Below are positions 36,048 through 48,008 of a DNA stretch of 64,000 nucleotides, one piece after another. The stretch comes from Pochonia chlamydosporia 170. Lineage: Eukaryota > Ascomycota > Sordariomycetes > Hypocreales > Clavicipitaceae. Numbering within the stretch: position 1 is the first letter of the stretch; the number at the start of each line of letters is the position of its first letter. Under the pieces are notes generated by a model, which was given only the letters and a program-made list of their open reading frames with translations, searched no databases and had not been told where the DNA came from. The stretch is from the NCBI RefSeq assembly GCF_001653235.2, contig NC_035792.1:992001-1056000 (forward strand), in the 5' to 3' direction. A program made the position numbers and the translations under genes.

Positions 36048-36493
36048 AATTACGGGCATGGATTTATTGGCGTGCTGGTTTGAGCATAATTTTTGGATAT
36101 TGGAATATAGCGACAGCGATTGTTTGGAATGGTTATGTTGGGCGTGTACAGCATTTTGATGGATTATAGTGGGCTTGATTGACAGTCCGCATCGAAATAA
36201 AGAATATTTACTACATTTTCGGCCTTTGAAGGAACTTTGTACTCAGAAATATGTGTCAATACGGCGGATAGCTGTCAATGTAAATTGGTTGTTGAGAGTC
36301 ACGTGATATATCAGGTGCACCAGATCCGCCTGTCGCGGCTGCGCGTTCCAAGAGCTGCCTGAGCTACGACGTATGAGCTCCAGCCTTCGAATCATCCATC
36401 ATTGACGACGCTGTACCGACACTCCCCCAATCTCTCACCAGCGATCTTTCGAGTCGGACGGGACACCACATTTGAACCACAGAATCAGTAATT
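36048..36493. other. Short intergenic between Erv2 and Pre3 genes
   Basis: 3' flank of the oxidase gene and promoter of the proteasome gene. The motif GTGGTGTCCCGTC-like complement (CGGGACACCACA at about 36459) lies near the leader, but no proven element is identified. Confidence 0.4.
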
Positions 36494-37500
36494 ATGGAGT
36501 TTGGCCAAAAGGGTGTATTGAATGAAGGTGAGCAGCACGATTGGAGCTACACAACGATATGGGCATAGCTGGGCAGGGCACATGATGCTGATGCAATTGG
36601 ATAGATGGCATCCATGTCGACATGGACCGCCTCAAGAAAGGAGAGGTGAAGTGAGTACCGAAGGTTGACGACTGCATCTTGATATATGAGTCTAACAATG
36701 GCATTTCAGCTTGGGAACGTCGATGTACGAAACCCCCCTCCGATTCCGATATTGGCGAAGCGATCTAACAATAATATAGCATGGCTGTCACTTTCAAAGA
36801 TGGTGTTATCCTGGGTATGTCCCATGGCTGTTAATCTTGCAGGTAAACGACTGAACTGACTCCTGCAGGCGCCGATTCTCGAACCACAACCGGAGCCTAC
36901 ATCGCAAACCGAGTCACCGACAAACTGACCAGAGTACACGATACCATCTGGTGTTGTCGATCTGGCTCAGCAGCCGACACACAGGCCGTCGCCGACATTG
37001 TACAGTACCAGCTTGGTTTGTTTGCCATGCATAGCGGCAAGCCCCCCATGACACAAACAGCGGCATCCATCTTCCAAGAGATTTGCTACGCCAACAAGGA
37101 CCGTTTATCGTACGTTGCCTCAAACTATCCTACTGGGACTGCTGGGTAGTCAGTATTTATTTATTAACTGTGTCTATACAGGGCCGGCTTGATTATTGCC
37201 GGTTGGGACGAGCGATTCGGCGGCCAGGTCTACTCGATTCCGCTGGGCGGTTCGCTGCACAAGCAAGCATATGCAATTGGTGGCTCTGGTTCCACATACA
37301 TCTACGGTTACTGCGACGCCAATTGGAAGGAGGGCATGGAGAAGGAGGATGCTGTGAATTTCGTCAAGGGAGCGTTGAGAGAGGCCATCAAGTGGGATGG
37401 CAGCTCGGGTGGTGTCATTCGCATGGTGGTGTTGACTAAGGAGGGAGCTGACCGACACTTGTACCTACCCGATACTGATTACAAGGTTCGACATGATTAG
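36494..37500 (+). CDS. PRE3: 20S proteasome beta1 (caspase-like) subunit
   Basis: Six exons, 36494-36527, 36605-36650, 36710-36724, 36780-36814, 36869-37109 and 37182-37500, give 229 residues. The product carries a 29-residue propeptide ([11 protein letters not shown]..., RLKKGEVNLG) cleaved before the catalytic Thr30 ([13 protein letters not shown]). It also has [20 protein letters not shown] with the catalytic Lys, [33 protein letters not shown] and [17 protein letters not shown]. This matches yeast Pre3 almost throughout, so beta1 is clear among the seven beta subunits. It provides caspase-like cleavage in the 20S core. The gene is intron-dense at its 5' end: the third exon is only 15 nt and encodes the cleavage site and nucleophile. 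All phases close. Confidence 0.97.
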
Positions 37501-39945
37501 AGGGCGAGAAATGAGCGGGAGGTAGGTTGATATCCAGGCGACGTCATGGGGGTTTGGGGGCTGCAATATGGCCTGCAGGACGGTGATTTGAGCTTGCGAT
37601 AGACAGAGATGGCGCATCTGTATAATAGGTAGAATAACGAACAAGGTACCAATTCGGAACACTCCTGTGCTTACATGGAAATGCCTGTTGAACAATATAC
37701 ACAAGTGGCAGGGTCGGTGACTTGGAGGTACGGGAACGGGCCGAGGGTCGGAAAGGACGGGAGCACCAAGCATGGTCAGCTTCGACAGGGTTGACAATAC
37801 CATAATTTTGGCATGTCGAGGAGCGGTGAGGGTATGTGTGAGAGATGTAGTTGATCACTTGGAGAAGAAGCCAAAAGTCCGAGATGCGAGGTGGGTACAG
37901 TACATGATTCGAAAACGAGTCTATTAGTATGTGGTAGTTTCAGTAGTTGACATACTCGAAAACGTGAAACTGATGTGATCCTAGAATACGTAGAGAGTAC
38001 AGCAATGAATTGAATTGTCAGATTTTTCTGTGCATACACATCTACACATCATGGGACAGGCGGTGACCGACCATGTTGAGACAACACAGCGCTGATATGG
38101 TTATGCAGCTGAACACTGGTTGCAGGCTTCGTATCGCTAGGGAGAAAAATTAAGGGCACAGGTAAAAGGGTGTGGTCGGCTGCACGTGGTTGGGACTGAA
38201 TGAGGGATGGATGCGCAGGGGAGATAGACAGGCTGTGACCACGGGGCTGAGATTCATGCATCTATTGTATTGTAGTGAGTGAGTCGTTGAGGATGAAGCG
38301 CACGAGTTGAGGAGGCGTGACGTTGATGGATGCTGTTGGATAGTCGGTGCTGTACTGCTGAGTAAGATTGTTTGTATGCTCTTGATATCGTTGTGTTTGT
38401 GGAAATTGATTGCAGCGGACATTTGCAAGGTTCTGAACATTTTCAAGGTTGATGCTTGTTCGCAACGATGAGCTGAGTGCGTACCGTACATCATCGTTGT
38501 GTGCCGTTGAGCGTGAAAGTTGCAAGACTTCAGCCTCAGCAGGGCTGGACAATAGCATTCATCTCTCTCCATTACATGTCCCCTCATCCCCACCCGTTAA
38601 GCTGACGTCGACGCAAGAAAACTAGGACAAAGAAAATGGGGTATCTGGTGAGGAGAAAGTGGAGGAAGAGGAGCAGGATGCAACGAAATGGCACTAGGTG
38701 GCGATGCCGTCCTGAAATATCATGTGCTTAGAAACAGGAGTGTATCAAACACAACTCCCAACATGGACAAAATCAGCCGTAAAAGGAGAATGTTGGGTTA
38801 TTTAAAAATCCCTGCAGCACACGAAATGGCATTCGTCAGACTTTCTCGAACGCCATTTGACGTGACAAGAAAAAAACAAGGGGCAAAGACACAAAGAGCC
38901 CGACAAGAATGAGGTATCATCTGTAGGGAGTACCTGCACACTTGCAGCCCGACTGCACGCCACAGGTTTAGACGACACACCCACGTGCGGGATGCCTTGG
39001 CTGCGATTTGCACCGATGTCGAGACAGTGTACTTTGTTCGCTGTGGGCTCTGCACCTGAATGCCTTGTACTATGTTCTTGTGCCGGACACGCCGTCGACG
39101 AATCAAAGCTGCGACTGATGAGCACTCGGTTGACAATTCGTCTGGGCGGTTTTTTCAATGGTAATGCGTTGCGCTGCGTTACGAGTCAACAGTTTCTCTT
39201 TTCCCCCAGATTTGCTTGTTCTACCCCCTTTGATCTGCTTCACCTCCTATTATTCGGCGTCGTGACTCGTTGTGGTTGCCTTTGGGTTCGTCGCTCGTTT
39301 GGTCAAGACGGTTGACGCCAGCCGGCCAGGGGAGAACGACACTCCCGTTTCCGTCTTGGTTTGCCCAGACCACCGAACCTAAAACCTTATCGCATGCCAC
39401 TTTCTTCCACTGCGGGTGTCTGCCTCTCTCCCCTTTTGCACATATTATATCATTTCATTTTAGAAGAAAAAGAATTCGTCTTGCTTTGAAAAGGCTGAAA
39501 CGTGGCCGCATTTGAAATCCATTCGGTCATACTTGTATCATTGGAGTTGGGCCGGCAAGAGGCTCTGTCGCTCCTTCCTGCTGTGGCAACGACTTGACAT
39601 CGACCCTTTGCCACTCAACTGCGTCACTTTTGGGGCCGTTGAATCGCATTTCATCTCCTCTTTTGACGACACTTGGTCCCTTTCTTAGACTTTGCTTCGA
39701 CATCCTCTGATATAGACGAGCAGATATACCCTTGTTTTATTTTTCAACTGCTACGCCAAGCGACATTTTAACATTTTGTTTTTCGCATCGGCAAAGTACG
39801 ACGAAGCGTTGGTAGTCTGGATTCTTGAGGCGGACCACAGCATAACTGATAGCTGCGCAATTTGAGCGATTTGAGCTGGTTGCGAGTCTACACGATCGAA
39901 CGTCCTGCGATAACGGATTGGGACAAGTGGCGATTATTTGATAAG

Positions 39946-40055
39946 GTGAGTTTTTACGATTTGTATCAACCGTTCTGTTTTTGATGCCTTCGCCGTTGGG
40001 GAATGCTTGCTCCGAGTGCAGCTGATGGCCGTAAAGTTGCGGCTACTTACTGCAG
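39946..40055 (+). other. Possible 5'UTR intron of the Pho80-like gene
   Basis: AAG/GTGAGT at 39946 and TACTTACTGCAG/G ending at 40055 would make a 110-bp intron with a good branch-like ACTTAC. No coding frame crosses it, so it would lie in the leader. This rests on splice consensus alone. Confidence 0.35.
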
Positions 40056-40680
40056 GGTCGTATCTCAAATTTGTTGTATTTGTTTCACGGCCATTATATC
40101 CCTGAGCGAGAGAAGCACCACTTTTTTTTAATAATTTGTCGTCTCAATTCCCGGGCGTTATATGTGCGACGTTGCTGCGAGATGCTGCATGCAGTGAGCC
40201 ATACTCTCAACCGCGAAAACCACAACCAGTTACATCATGGAGTCCACAACAACCACCAACCGGCTTTTATTATCCTGATTTGATGTCAAAAAGGAGTGAT
40301 GGGTCAGCAATACAACTTTCTTGTGCGACACATTTTCGCCAGACAAGACGACTGCCCGATCCACGGCCGGTCGATGCGACTGTACGGAGGCTATCTTCGT
40401 GGAAGGTCGACATGCTGCTATTACTGTTTCACGCCGCATCTGGACCGGGCTGGACCAGCCAGGACCGGACCAAGTGATTGAGCTACGAACTGAGCTTCAT
40501 GGTCTATCGAATACAAGTTGAGGTCAAGTGTCGTTGGCATCGTGCTATCATGACATGGTCTAGCCTGGTCTATTTCTATTACAATTTCATCCGCCCCTAG
40601 TCAGTCGGTCCCCTCATCTCATCTCATCTCCCCACCAGCATCAGCGCCGTCAAAAACGCCCGCATCATCCGCCAGTGCCA

Positions 40681-40907
40681 CCAGACCCGAAGCCGACCAC
40701 GGTTGAGTCTGGTCTGGTCGATCTGTTGTTCAGCCCGAGGAATCGAGGACCACAAAAGTCAATCCAGTCAAGTCCCCTCTTCTCCTTTGCGGTGGTGCAA
40801 ATCCACATTGCTGGGACTAGAGCCAAGAAATCTGCTCTGCGGCTTGACGCCTGGCACCAACAAACCAGACCAGACCTGACCACACCAGACAGACATTGGA
40901 CCAGACT
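40681..40907. promoter_or_regulatory. CCAGAC/GTCTGG motif cluster upstream of the Pho80-like gene
   Basis: At least seven CCAGAC or GTCTGG copies lie in 227 bp, several directly adjacent (GTCTGGTCTGG near 40707, CCAGACCAGACC near 40865). The cluster is 380-610 bp upstream of the ATG at 41288. Function unknown. Confidence 0.4.
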
Positions 40908-41287
40908 CCATCTCCTTCCTTGGCTCTTCCCCTCCGTCAAACTTCTTGTTTTCGGCGTCATCCTAGACCCTGACCTGAGCCCATTACGTTGCTCTGCTTC
41001 GTCTTCGTCCCTACCAGCGCTTCTTCCTCACGGTCCTCGCTCGCTTCACTTGACGACTGTTTATGAATTTTTCGTTTTGATTTTTTTCTTGTTTGCGATT
41101 TTGTTGCACTTGATTCCATTCTTTAGCTAATGCATTGCGCTCCTCCTTGCAGCCCATCCGCTGCCTAACTCCCAAGAAGTAATACTTATTTCGTTCTGCG
41201 ACGCACGCACGCAAAACACCAACGCCCGACCGCACACGCGCCTTGCCCGTCGTTCACCTTACCACCCTCGGCTGTCGTTACGATGCA

Positions 41288-42928
41288 ATGGCCGCTTTAA
41301 TCGGCGACTTGGTACCTGATATCTCTCGATTTCATGATATGATTGTCAACCCGTCTTCACGGCAGAACCACCGACAGCACCAATCCCCACCTCAACGCCA
41401 GCGCTCCCACTCCCGATCGCAGGCTCAAGACTCTCCGCCACGTCGCTCTTCGAGCCGACCGCGCGCTGCTGCCTCGACTCCACGATCCCAGAGACGTGAC
41501 GAGATCGAGAGCTCGGCTACCGACCGACGCAACTCTTCTGGCGCTGCGACGCGCTCACCCACGCAGCAGAGGGCACGAAAGTCTGCTGCAACCGACGGCA
41601 CTTCATCGGCAGACGGAGCTTCTTCCAAGTTTCCCTCCCCGCCGCCGTCCTCATCGCCCCCAGTTGCCAGTGGTACGTCGCCGGTCGATGATGCGAAGGA
41701 GGCTTCAATGGCATCACAGACCGGAGACGTTGTCTCTGCAGCCCATCAGCCTCTGCGCAATGCCCCAGGCTCAATGAACGCGGCTGGACGGCATCAGCAA
41801 CCGTCGCCGCCATCCAGCCAAAGTTTTCACATACCCGACTCTTCGTTAGCATCCTCATCTTTTAGCCACGCTGGGCCGAGCTCAACACAGCAGACATCGC
41901 AAGACAGCCAACAAACAGTCATTCATGTCCGGGATTTGGCGCATATGCAGAGCTTGGCAGATGCTCAGATGCTGGGGGGAAGCAGCTCTACATCATTGGA
42001 TCCAAATGCCCAAATCAAGTATGAAATCAGTGGGATGCCCATCGCTGATATTATTGAAATGGTGGCTGCCTTGCTCACCAAGATAACCACCACCAACGAC
42101 CTGCAACACGATGCCATGCAGCGAAACGTTGCGCACCAGCAGCAAGCTAACCAGTCAAGCGACTCTGGTTCCCACATGAGTCCCCTAAGTCATTCTGTGT
42201 TGGCGTTTCATGGCAAAAACGTTCCTGCGATTACAATCTTGAGCTACCTCTCCCGCATACACAAGTACTGCCCGACGACCTACGAGGTGTTCCTCAGCTT
42301 GCTAGTCTACTTTGATCGTATGACGGAGCGTGTCAATGAAATCGTCATGAAGAGCGAGCAATCGCGAAGTCGAGCGGCATCACAATCGCACCCCCATCCT
42401 TCTGGGACATCGCGCGGAGACACTACGATGCACGACAATGCTCACGAATCTGACGAGAGCGATTCGGACTTGGCAGACGACGATGACGATGACGACGCCA
42501 TGGTAGACTCCCCTACAGCATCAGGCGGACGAAACGAGTCTGGAAAGGCTGCGACTGTACCGGAGGATCGAGTCCCAGTTAGTCCCGCAACATATTTCGT
42601 GGTCGACAGCTTCAACATCCACAGATTGATTATTTCTGGGGTGACTTGTGCTAGCAAGTTCTTTTCCGACGTCTTTTACACCAATTCTCGATACGCCAAG
42701 GTATGTTGACCTTTGAATGCTCGACTACATGTGTTTACTTATCTAACTGCTGTGCGTCAGGTCGGAGGTCTCCCTCTTGCTGAGCTGAACCATCTCGAAA
42801 TTCAGTTCCTCGTCCTCAACGACTTCCGCCTAGCCGTCCCCGTGGAGGACCTCGAAGCATACGCAACCATGCTGGTTGAATTTTATGCCCGTGAAGTAAT
42901 GACGCAAAAGTCGGCAACAGGAGCGTAG
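41288..42928 (+). CDS. PHO80: Pho80/PREG-type cyclin
   Basis: Two exons, 41288-42700 and 42761-42928, give 526 residues. The first 255 residues are low-complexity Ser/Pro/Arg/Gln-rich. The Pho80-type cyclin domain starts at about residue 260 (MPIADIIEMVAALLTKITTTND) and continues with AFHGKNVPAITILSYLSRIHKYCPTT split for quoting, then VFLSLLVYFDRM. It resumes after a disordered insert with a run of seven Asp: FNIHRLIISGVTCASKFFSDV, then NSRYAKVGGLPLAELNHLE across the intron and FLVLNDFRLAVPVEDLEAYA. The large insert between cyclin helices is typical of filamentous-fungal PREG. With a Pho85-type CDK it phosphorylates the phosphate-response factor (NUC-1/Pho4) and represses phosphate-starvation genes. 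The ATG at 41288 is preferred; the frame has no earlier ATG. Confidence 0.92.
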
Positions 42929-43726
42929 AAGCCCTACAATACGTCGAGCCAAAACATGGACGACGACCATTGATCCGAGTGTAGTCATGGCTCGCGTGAC
43001 AGTCAAACTATACATGACTGCGCCAAAGAAGGCCCGACCACTGGACAATGGCTAGAAATCTGCACATCGCAGAATGACCAAGAGCACGACGCAAACCTTG
43101 GAACGTAGCTACATAGCATGCCAGGTTTGAACCACATCAGCATGTTACACGATGCATGTACACAATCTAATGAATAGGAACGGAAGACGCCACGGAATCA
43201 AGGGCTGTAGAATTTCATTACACGCTTGGTTAGATACCTAGGTACACGGCGGGTATAGCTCACTGCAACTGCAATGATAGGGAATGGAAATGGATTGGGG
43301 GGTAGGGGGCCATGGATGCATTCAGTACTGGCGTATGGTGTTTGAATGGATGCTGGGAGCAGTTTTTTTTTTTTTTTTCGTCTTCTCAATTTTGTATTGT
43401 GCATTGGGGAGATGGAAAAGATATAAAATAGATTTTTGGTCATGTGCTGACGTGGTAGCCTGTGAATCTTGTTACTGTTTACTGACTGTCCCTGGGTATA
43501 GGGATGATAAGTTGGGTGAGATGGAGGTTCAATGGATTTACACTGTTGTCATCTACGAGTATGTTGTCAGGAATCAGGTCACAGTGACAGCCAGAAGGAA
43601 AAGAGGAAGTTGAATATGTTGAATATAACTATCATACAATCTTAGGTCCAAACCACCAATTTTGATCCCCATCGTCAACAGAACTATGTTTTTGCGTACG
43701 AACATAACAGGTGGGAAGAACGACAA
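42929..43726. other. Intergenic between convergent genes
   Basis: 3' flanks of the cyclin gene and of the decarboxylase-fold gene. A 16-base T run lies at 43363-43378. Nothing else seen. Confidence 0.5.
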
Positions 43727-44811
43727 TTACAAATGAGCCCTCGGCTCCTCCCACAACTCAACAGGGAGATCGAACCGAAGATCAGCATTCTCCATCTTCA
43801 TCCCCAACTGCCACCGGCCAAGGCCCGGCCAAAAGTTTTCATACTTTCCGTTGACGTTCCCCTCTTCATCTCGCTGGGAGATATCAAACCACCCTATCGT
43901 GGTACGACGACTGTATTGGTTGGGGATGAGGGAGCACCATGTCTGAGTGCCAGGTAATTCGCCTTGACTGCCCTGGCCTTGCGGCAGCGGCGGCATCACC
44001 AGCTTTGTTTTGAGGCCGAGGTAGTTGACCCAGCTGGTTGCGAATGGGAAGGAGGGCACGAAGCGAACCGGCGAGTAGGTCGCCTGGAAGAAGGGGACTG
44101 AGCTTGGCGCCGACTCTGTAGTATCACCCTCGGTGTCGTAGGGGAATACTTTGACGGTGACGGAGCCGTTTGGCGCAAAGTCCCAGTCGAAACGTGCGAG
44201 ATGTTTGGGAGTGTTCCAATCTAGGAGGGGGTCAACTTGTTTCTTGCCCGACAGCCCCGGTAACATCGACGGATTACACAAGATGTAGTGATGATGAAAG
44301 GGGTCAGATGAGTCAACATACTTAAGCGGCCGTTGTAGCAGGCATGCTTTTGAGAAACATATATACGCGAGATGCGAGGATTGCGTCCTACCTCCGGGTA
44401 TCCGGCAGTGCCTCGAGACCAGTCGAACGATCCGGGGACCACTAACATCTCGTCGTACGGACCGACGGGTGAGTCTTGGTAGCGCAATATCTGGATCATG
44501 CCTAGGCCACCGACTGGTCGACTTGTTGGGGATGAGGCAAACTCGGCTCCGGCTTCCAGGGGCGAGTACGCATGATCTGGGAGGTTCCGCCCGGCAGACA
44601 AAGATGTCCACCACGAAAAGAAATAGACATCACCACTGAGGCTCCATGGTGGAGTGGCGAGTGATATCGAGTCAGCAAGTGTTGATGTTGAGCCTTGTCT
44701 TGACGGCCTTGGTTCAGACTCGACCGGCAAGGGAACTGAAGTTGAGATTGCAATGTGGTGCATTGGGACACTGGAAAGTGCAAGATTCTCAACAACTGCT
44801 GTGTCTGCCAT
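43727..44811 (-). CDS. Acetoacetate-decarboxylase-fold protein
   Basis: Two exons, 44811-44322 and 44220-43727, give 327 residues. The 101-bp phase-1 intron ends CCTAG and restores YNGRLNWNTPKHLARFDWDF. Conserved pieces are TPPWSLSGDVYFFSWW near residue 52, YSPLEAGAEFA, GGLGMIQILRYQDSPVGPYD, ELLVVPG-like MLVVPGSFDW, RISRIYVSQ and a C-terminal WFDISQRDE. The order resembles fungal proteins placed in the acetoacetate-decarboxylase-like superfamily. I cannot confirm the Schiff-base lysine, so enzyme activity is open. There is no signal peptide. Assignment is from pattern recognition of a conserved fungal family. Confidence 0.82.
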
Positions 44812-47800
44812 TTGTTTAACACACAGGTCAACAAATATGCTAGAGTCGTGAGATTATTGAGAACTTAAGCTCACGTATGTGTCTTTGGCTGAGATGTTGC
44901 ATTTTCATTGCAACCGCGGATGCCGCATAGCCAACGAAATCACAGCATTGCAACCGACATGTTCAGTAACTATTCCCAAGGAAACAAGGATACTATCCAT
45001 CTGAGAAGTCTTTGGCAAGAGGGGACCGGTGGTCCAACCATCAACCCTTGTTAAAAATAGACTCACACAGACGAGCGACATATCAGACAACCGGGCCGGG
45101 TCTTCTACAGGTCCACTGCCCGACGATTCTGGATTCTAATCATGGGAGTTTCGCCCAGCGTTTTGGAGCGTGCGTGCGTGCGATTTTCCTAATTGGATGG
45201 TGTGATTCATTGCTGAGGAGGGTCTTTGAATCATACGTCCGGCAGTACCACTAAAATGCGATCTGAATAGCGGTATATACCGCCAAAAAATGGTGTGATG
45301 CTCTTCATACTTCTCCTCGGGTCGTGGACGACAGGCAGCAGCTTCCACATTGCCTTGCCTAGTAGAGATAGGCGAGCTTAAGGCTGGTCCGTGTGGCCCA
45401 GAAACATAGTGCCCATGCAGTTGAGGTGGTTGGCATTGGCATGCAATGCAATGCAAACTGACGTATGCATGGGTGGCCACGCACATGGCTCGTGGCAAAG
45501 ACCAATAATCTTTTTGCTTGGGATCGATCTGCTGGAGCGTCTTATTTCGGCAGGAGAGGTAGCAGGAGACAGATGTATATCGAAGCGCAGAGGTATCGGT
45601 ATGATAGTTGACAACTATGGATGGCTTACACAAGGGTCTGATTCGTGCGTGAATCAAAACGGCGGTGTTTGTCATCGACCCTCATATCTCTTCTTGCCCT
45701 GAGTCAGCCTGTTGCTGTGTCTTCTTTAGGGAAGATCTGATCGACGCCTGGGTAAGTATGTAATCACTTTTTCTGGTGAAAAATCAAGGTGTCCCAGCAC
45801 AAAAATGGCCGCCCAATGCCAAGAGGCCGCTCTCCTAATGGAGTTTCTGATGGTTGGTTGCTGTAGACCGCCATATGAATGGCTTCCCCCTCCTCAAGGC
45901 ACCCTATCAACAAATTAGTAGATATTCATATCTCTTGTATCTCTTGTTTATCGAATGACTTTGCCAGTACCTAGTTTTTCCTTGTCAGAAATTGTCTTCA
46001 AGCTCGCGTAGTAGCCTCACCAAACCCACAGAAACTCTTAGCCCATTAGTCCAGTACGACTCACTGCACGAACGCTGGCCGATTGGCAAAAATTTCATGG
46101 ACCTTGATGAAAATCATGGAGATTGTGCTCCATATGATGAACCATACAAGAAACCACTGGCGAATCGCGACATAGGCAATGTCTCAGTTCCAGACGGTGG
46201 CACCTGTTCCATGCATAGAGACCCGGGCTCAAGGCAGCACGCCATCTGCAAGACATAGACCTCAGTCTGTTCAAGAACGACATCCACGGCGCCAATTGCG
46301 GCAACTTACAGGGTCAACCTGGCTGCTCAATCAATCCCTGCTCTACTGCTGAACAGGCTAGAACCAACATATCCCAGTGGTCACACGTGGCATGCCGCAT
46401 CAACAAAGTGCTTCGAGTGGTACCAAGGTGGTGACATTCGTTCAAAACTCGTTGGCGAGCCGGGATGTCATGAGGACACCACGAAGCCTGGCGACTTTTC
46501 ATATGTCGGTACTTTGCAGTCGCACGGAATCAGCCACAAATTTGAGCTAAGAAAATTGTACCAAACTGAGGCATTAGAATTGGTTGGAGTATTATTCGGC
46601 CGAGTGGCTGCTGTTGCCTATTTTTCTGTCCACTGACGAGCAGTACATGACATCCTTGGCAGAACATCATTGTTGAGCGGTTCATAATAATGCCCTTCAA
46701 TCATCTCGTTTCGATTATTTTCGTCTTCTACTCCGTAGATGGTGAAGAAACCTTGCCCAACGTGATAAATGTCACCCAGTCTTGGCAAGTTCTGCTGAAT
46801 GAATATCAATGTCGCATAGAATCAACAAACTTGCCACTTGATGGGGGGTTGTGATGCAGGCGAAATGTGATACAACCCTCTGAGCCTCCGAGCGATTTAC
46901 ATCAGTACCCAATGCTCGGGTTAACCGTTGGGCAACCAACTTTAGATTTGCTCAGACCTCCCTTCTGACATTTTCACAGCCAGTACAATTTTGTTTAGGC
47001 CAAGCTAAGGGGCGGTCTATAGCTTGTGCTCGGAGACGACAAGGTGCTTGATGTTCGATTTTGTGTAATGAGAAAGGTCAGACCTTGAGGAGTGCAGCTT
47101 CATCAGATGTCGAGACCTCACTTCATGTAGACTGACAGTCCACTTGCCACTCTGACCTTGCTCGCCTTTCGGCAGCCCTTTCTGTGAATGATTGCGGTTG
47201 CGTTGAGGAGCCGCTTCTTTTGCTTGCTCTACCATATATCCCTCCATGTCGTGCATGCCACACACAAAGGGTAGCGGTCCTTCGGCAGCGCCGTGCTCTC
47301 GCTCTCGCACCGAATTAGATGAATGATTCCATTACATTTGGGTACGTCTAGCCCAGTAAACTGTTTCGGTTCGAGTCGGCCAGTTGTGTTCAAGTTGCTT
47401 GATAGCAATTTGCAAGACCTGTTGTCCTTTGCAGCGACAGATTTTGGAGTTAATCGTTGACCAGCAGCCGAATCGCTTCAAATACTCGTGGAGTCACTTC
47501 ATATGGCCGTGTAAGCACCTGGTTCTTAATAAATATTGAATACTCATTTGGTCCATCGCTTTAAGGAATATATGGTGGCTACGATGACCTGGTTGATCGT
47601 TGTGCATGTTAATAAGGAGCCAAAGTCCTCGAACCTCGTACAAGCTTCGTTGCATTGGTATCTGCCTTACTCCTTCCGAGGTATTAAATAAGCATGTGCT
47701 AAATACGCAGTATACTTTCGGCTGTATCTCTCGCCTTAGGCGTAGAAAGTTTTTCGAGCAGCTTGCAGTGAGGCGTACAGGACGCAGACTTCGTGCAGGA

Positions 47801-48008
47801 TTGAAGATAGCCTTTGTGGTGAGGTGAGAAACTGCAGTCTCGGGGTCCAAAGGGGTGCCGGACTCTGTTTACATGAGAAATATGTGCTACATTAGGATTT
47901 TTAACCTCTGGAAATTAAAAAAATGTATGTAAAATTCCAAAGTTGTAATAGTAGGTCATGCCTAGACTCAAACCACAAGAACAATCCATAGAATACGTTT
48001 GTGTCTTT
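44812..48008. other. 3.2 kb intergenic with possible gene debris
   Basis: No intact gene. Two short stretches have coding-like composition but no family. One is plus strand 46097-46258 (MDLDENHGDCAPYDEPYKK..., 53 codons). The other is minus strand 46618-46809 (LPRLGDIYHVGQGFFTIYG..., 63 codons). They may be remnants of lost genes. 47880-47960 is A/T-rich. Confidence 0.35.

Larger units (their letters stand above)
37501..41287. other. Long intergenic with probable Pho80 5' leader
   Basis: 37501-38600 is the 3' flank of the proteasome gene; its short minus-strand frames lack motifs. From about 39.2 kb the sequence is pyrimidine-rich with CTCATCTCATCTC repeats (40614-40632), as in long fungal 5' leaders. 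No separate gene supported. Confidence 0.4.

Noticed and set aside
40675..41130. 151-codon plus-strand frame before the Pho80-like gene
   Set aside because: No motif; it lies in pyrimidine-rich leader-like DNA and over the motif cluster. At best an upstream frame.
45136..45675. 179-codon minus-strand frame
   Set aside because: No recognisable domain, His/Cys/Ser-rich chance composition, no splice or start support.
47366..47380. GGTTCGAGTC resembling a tRNA B box
   Set aside because: No acceptor or anticodon stem can be drawn around it.
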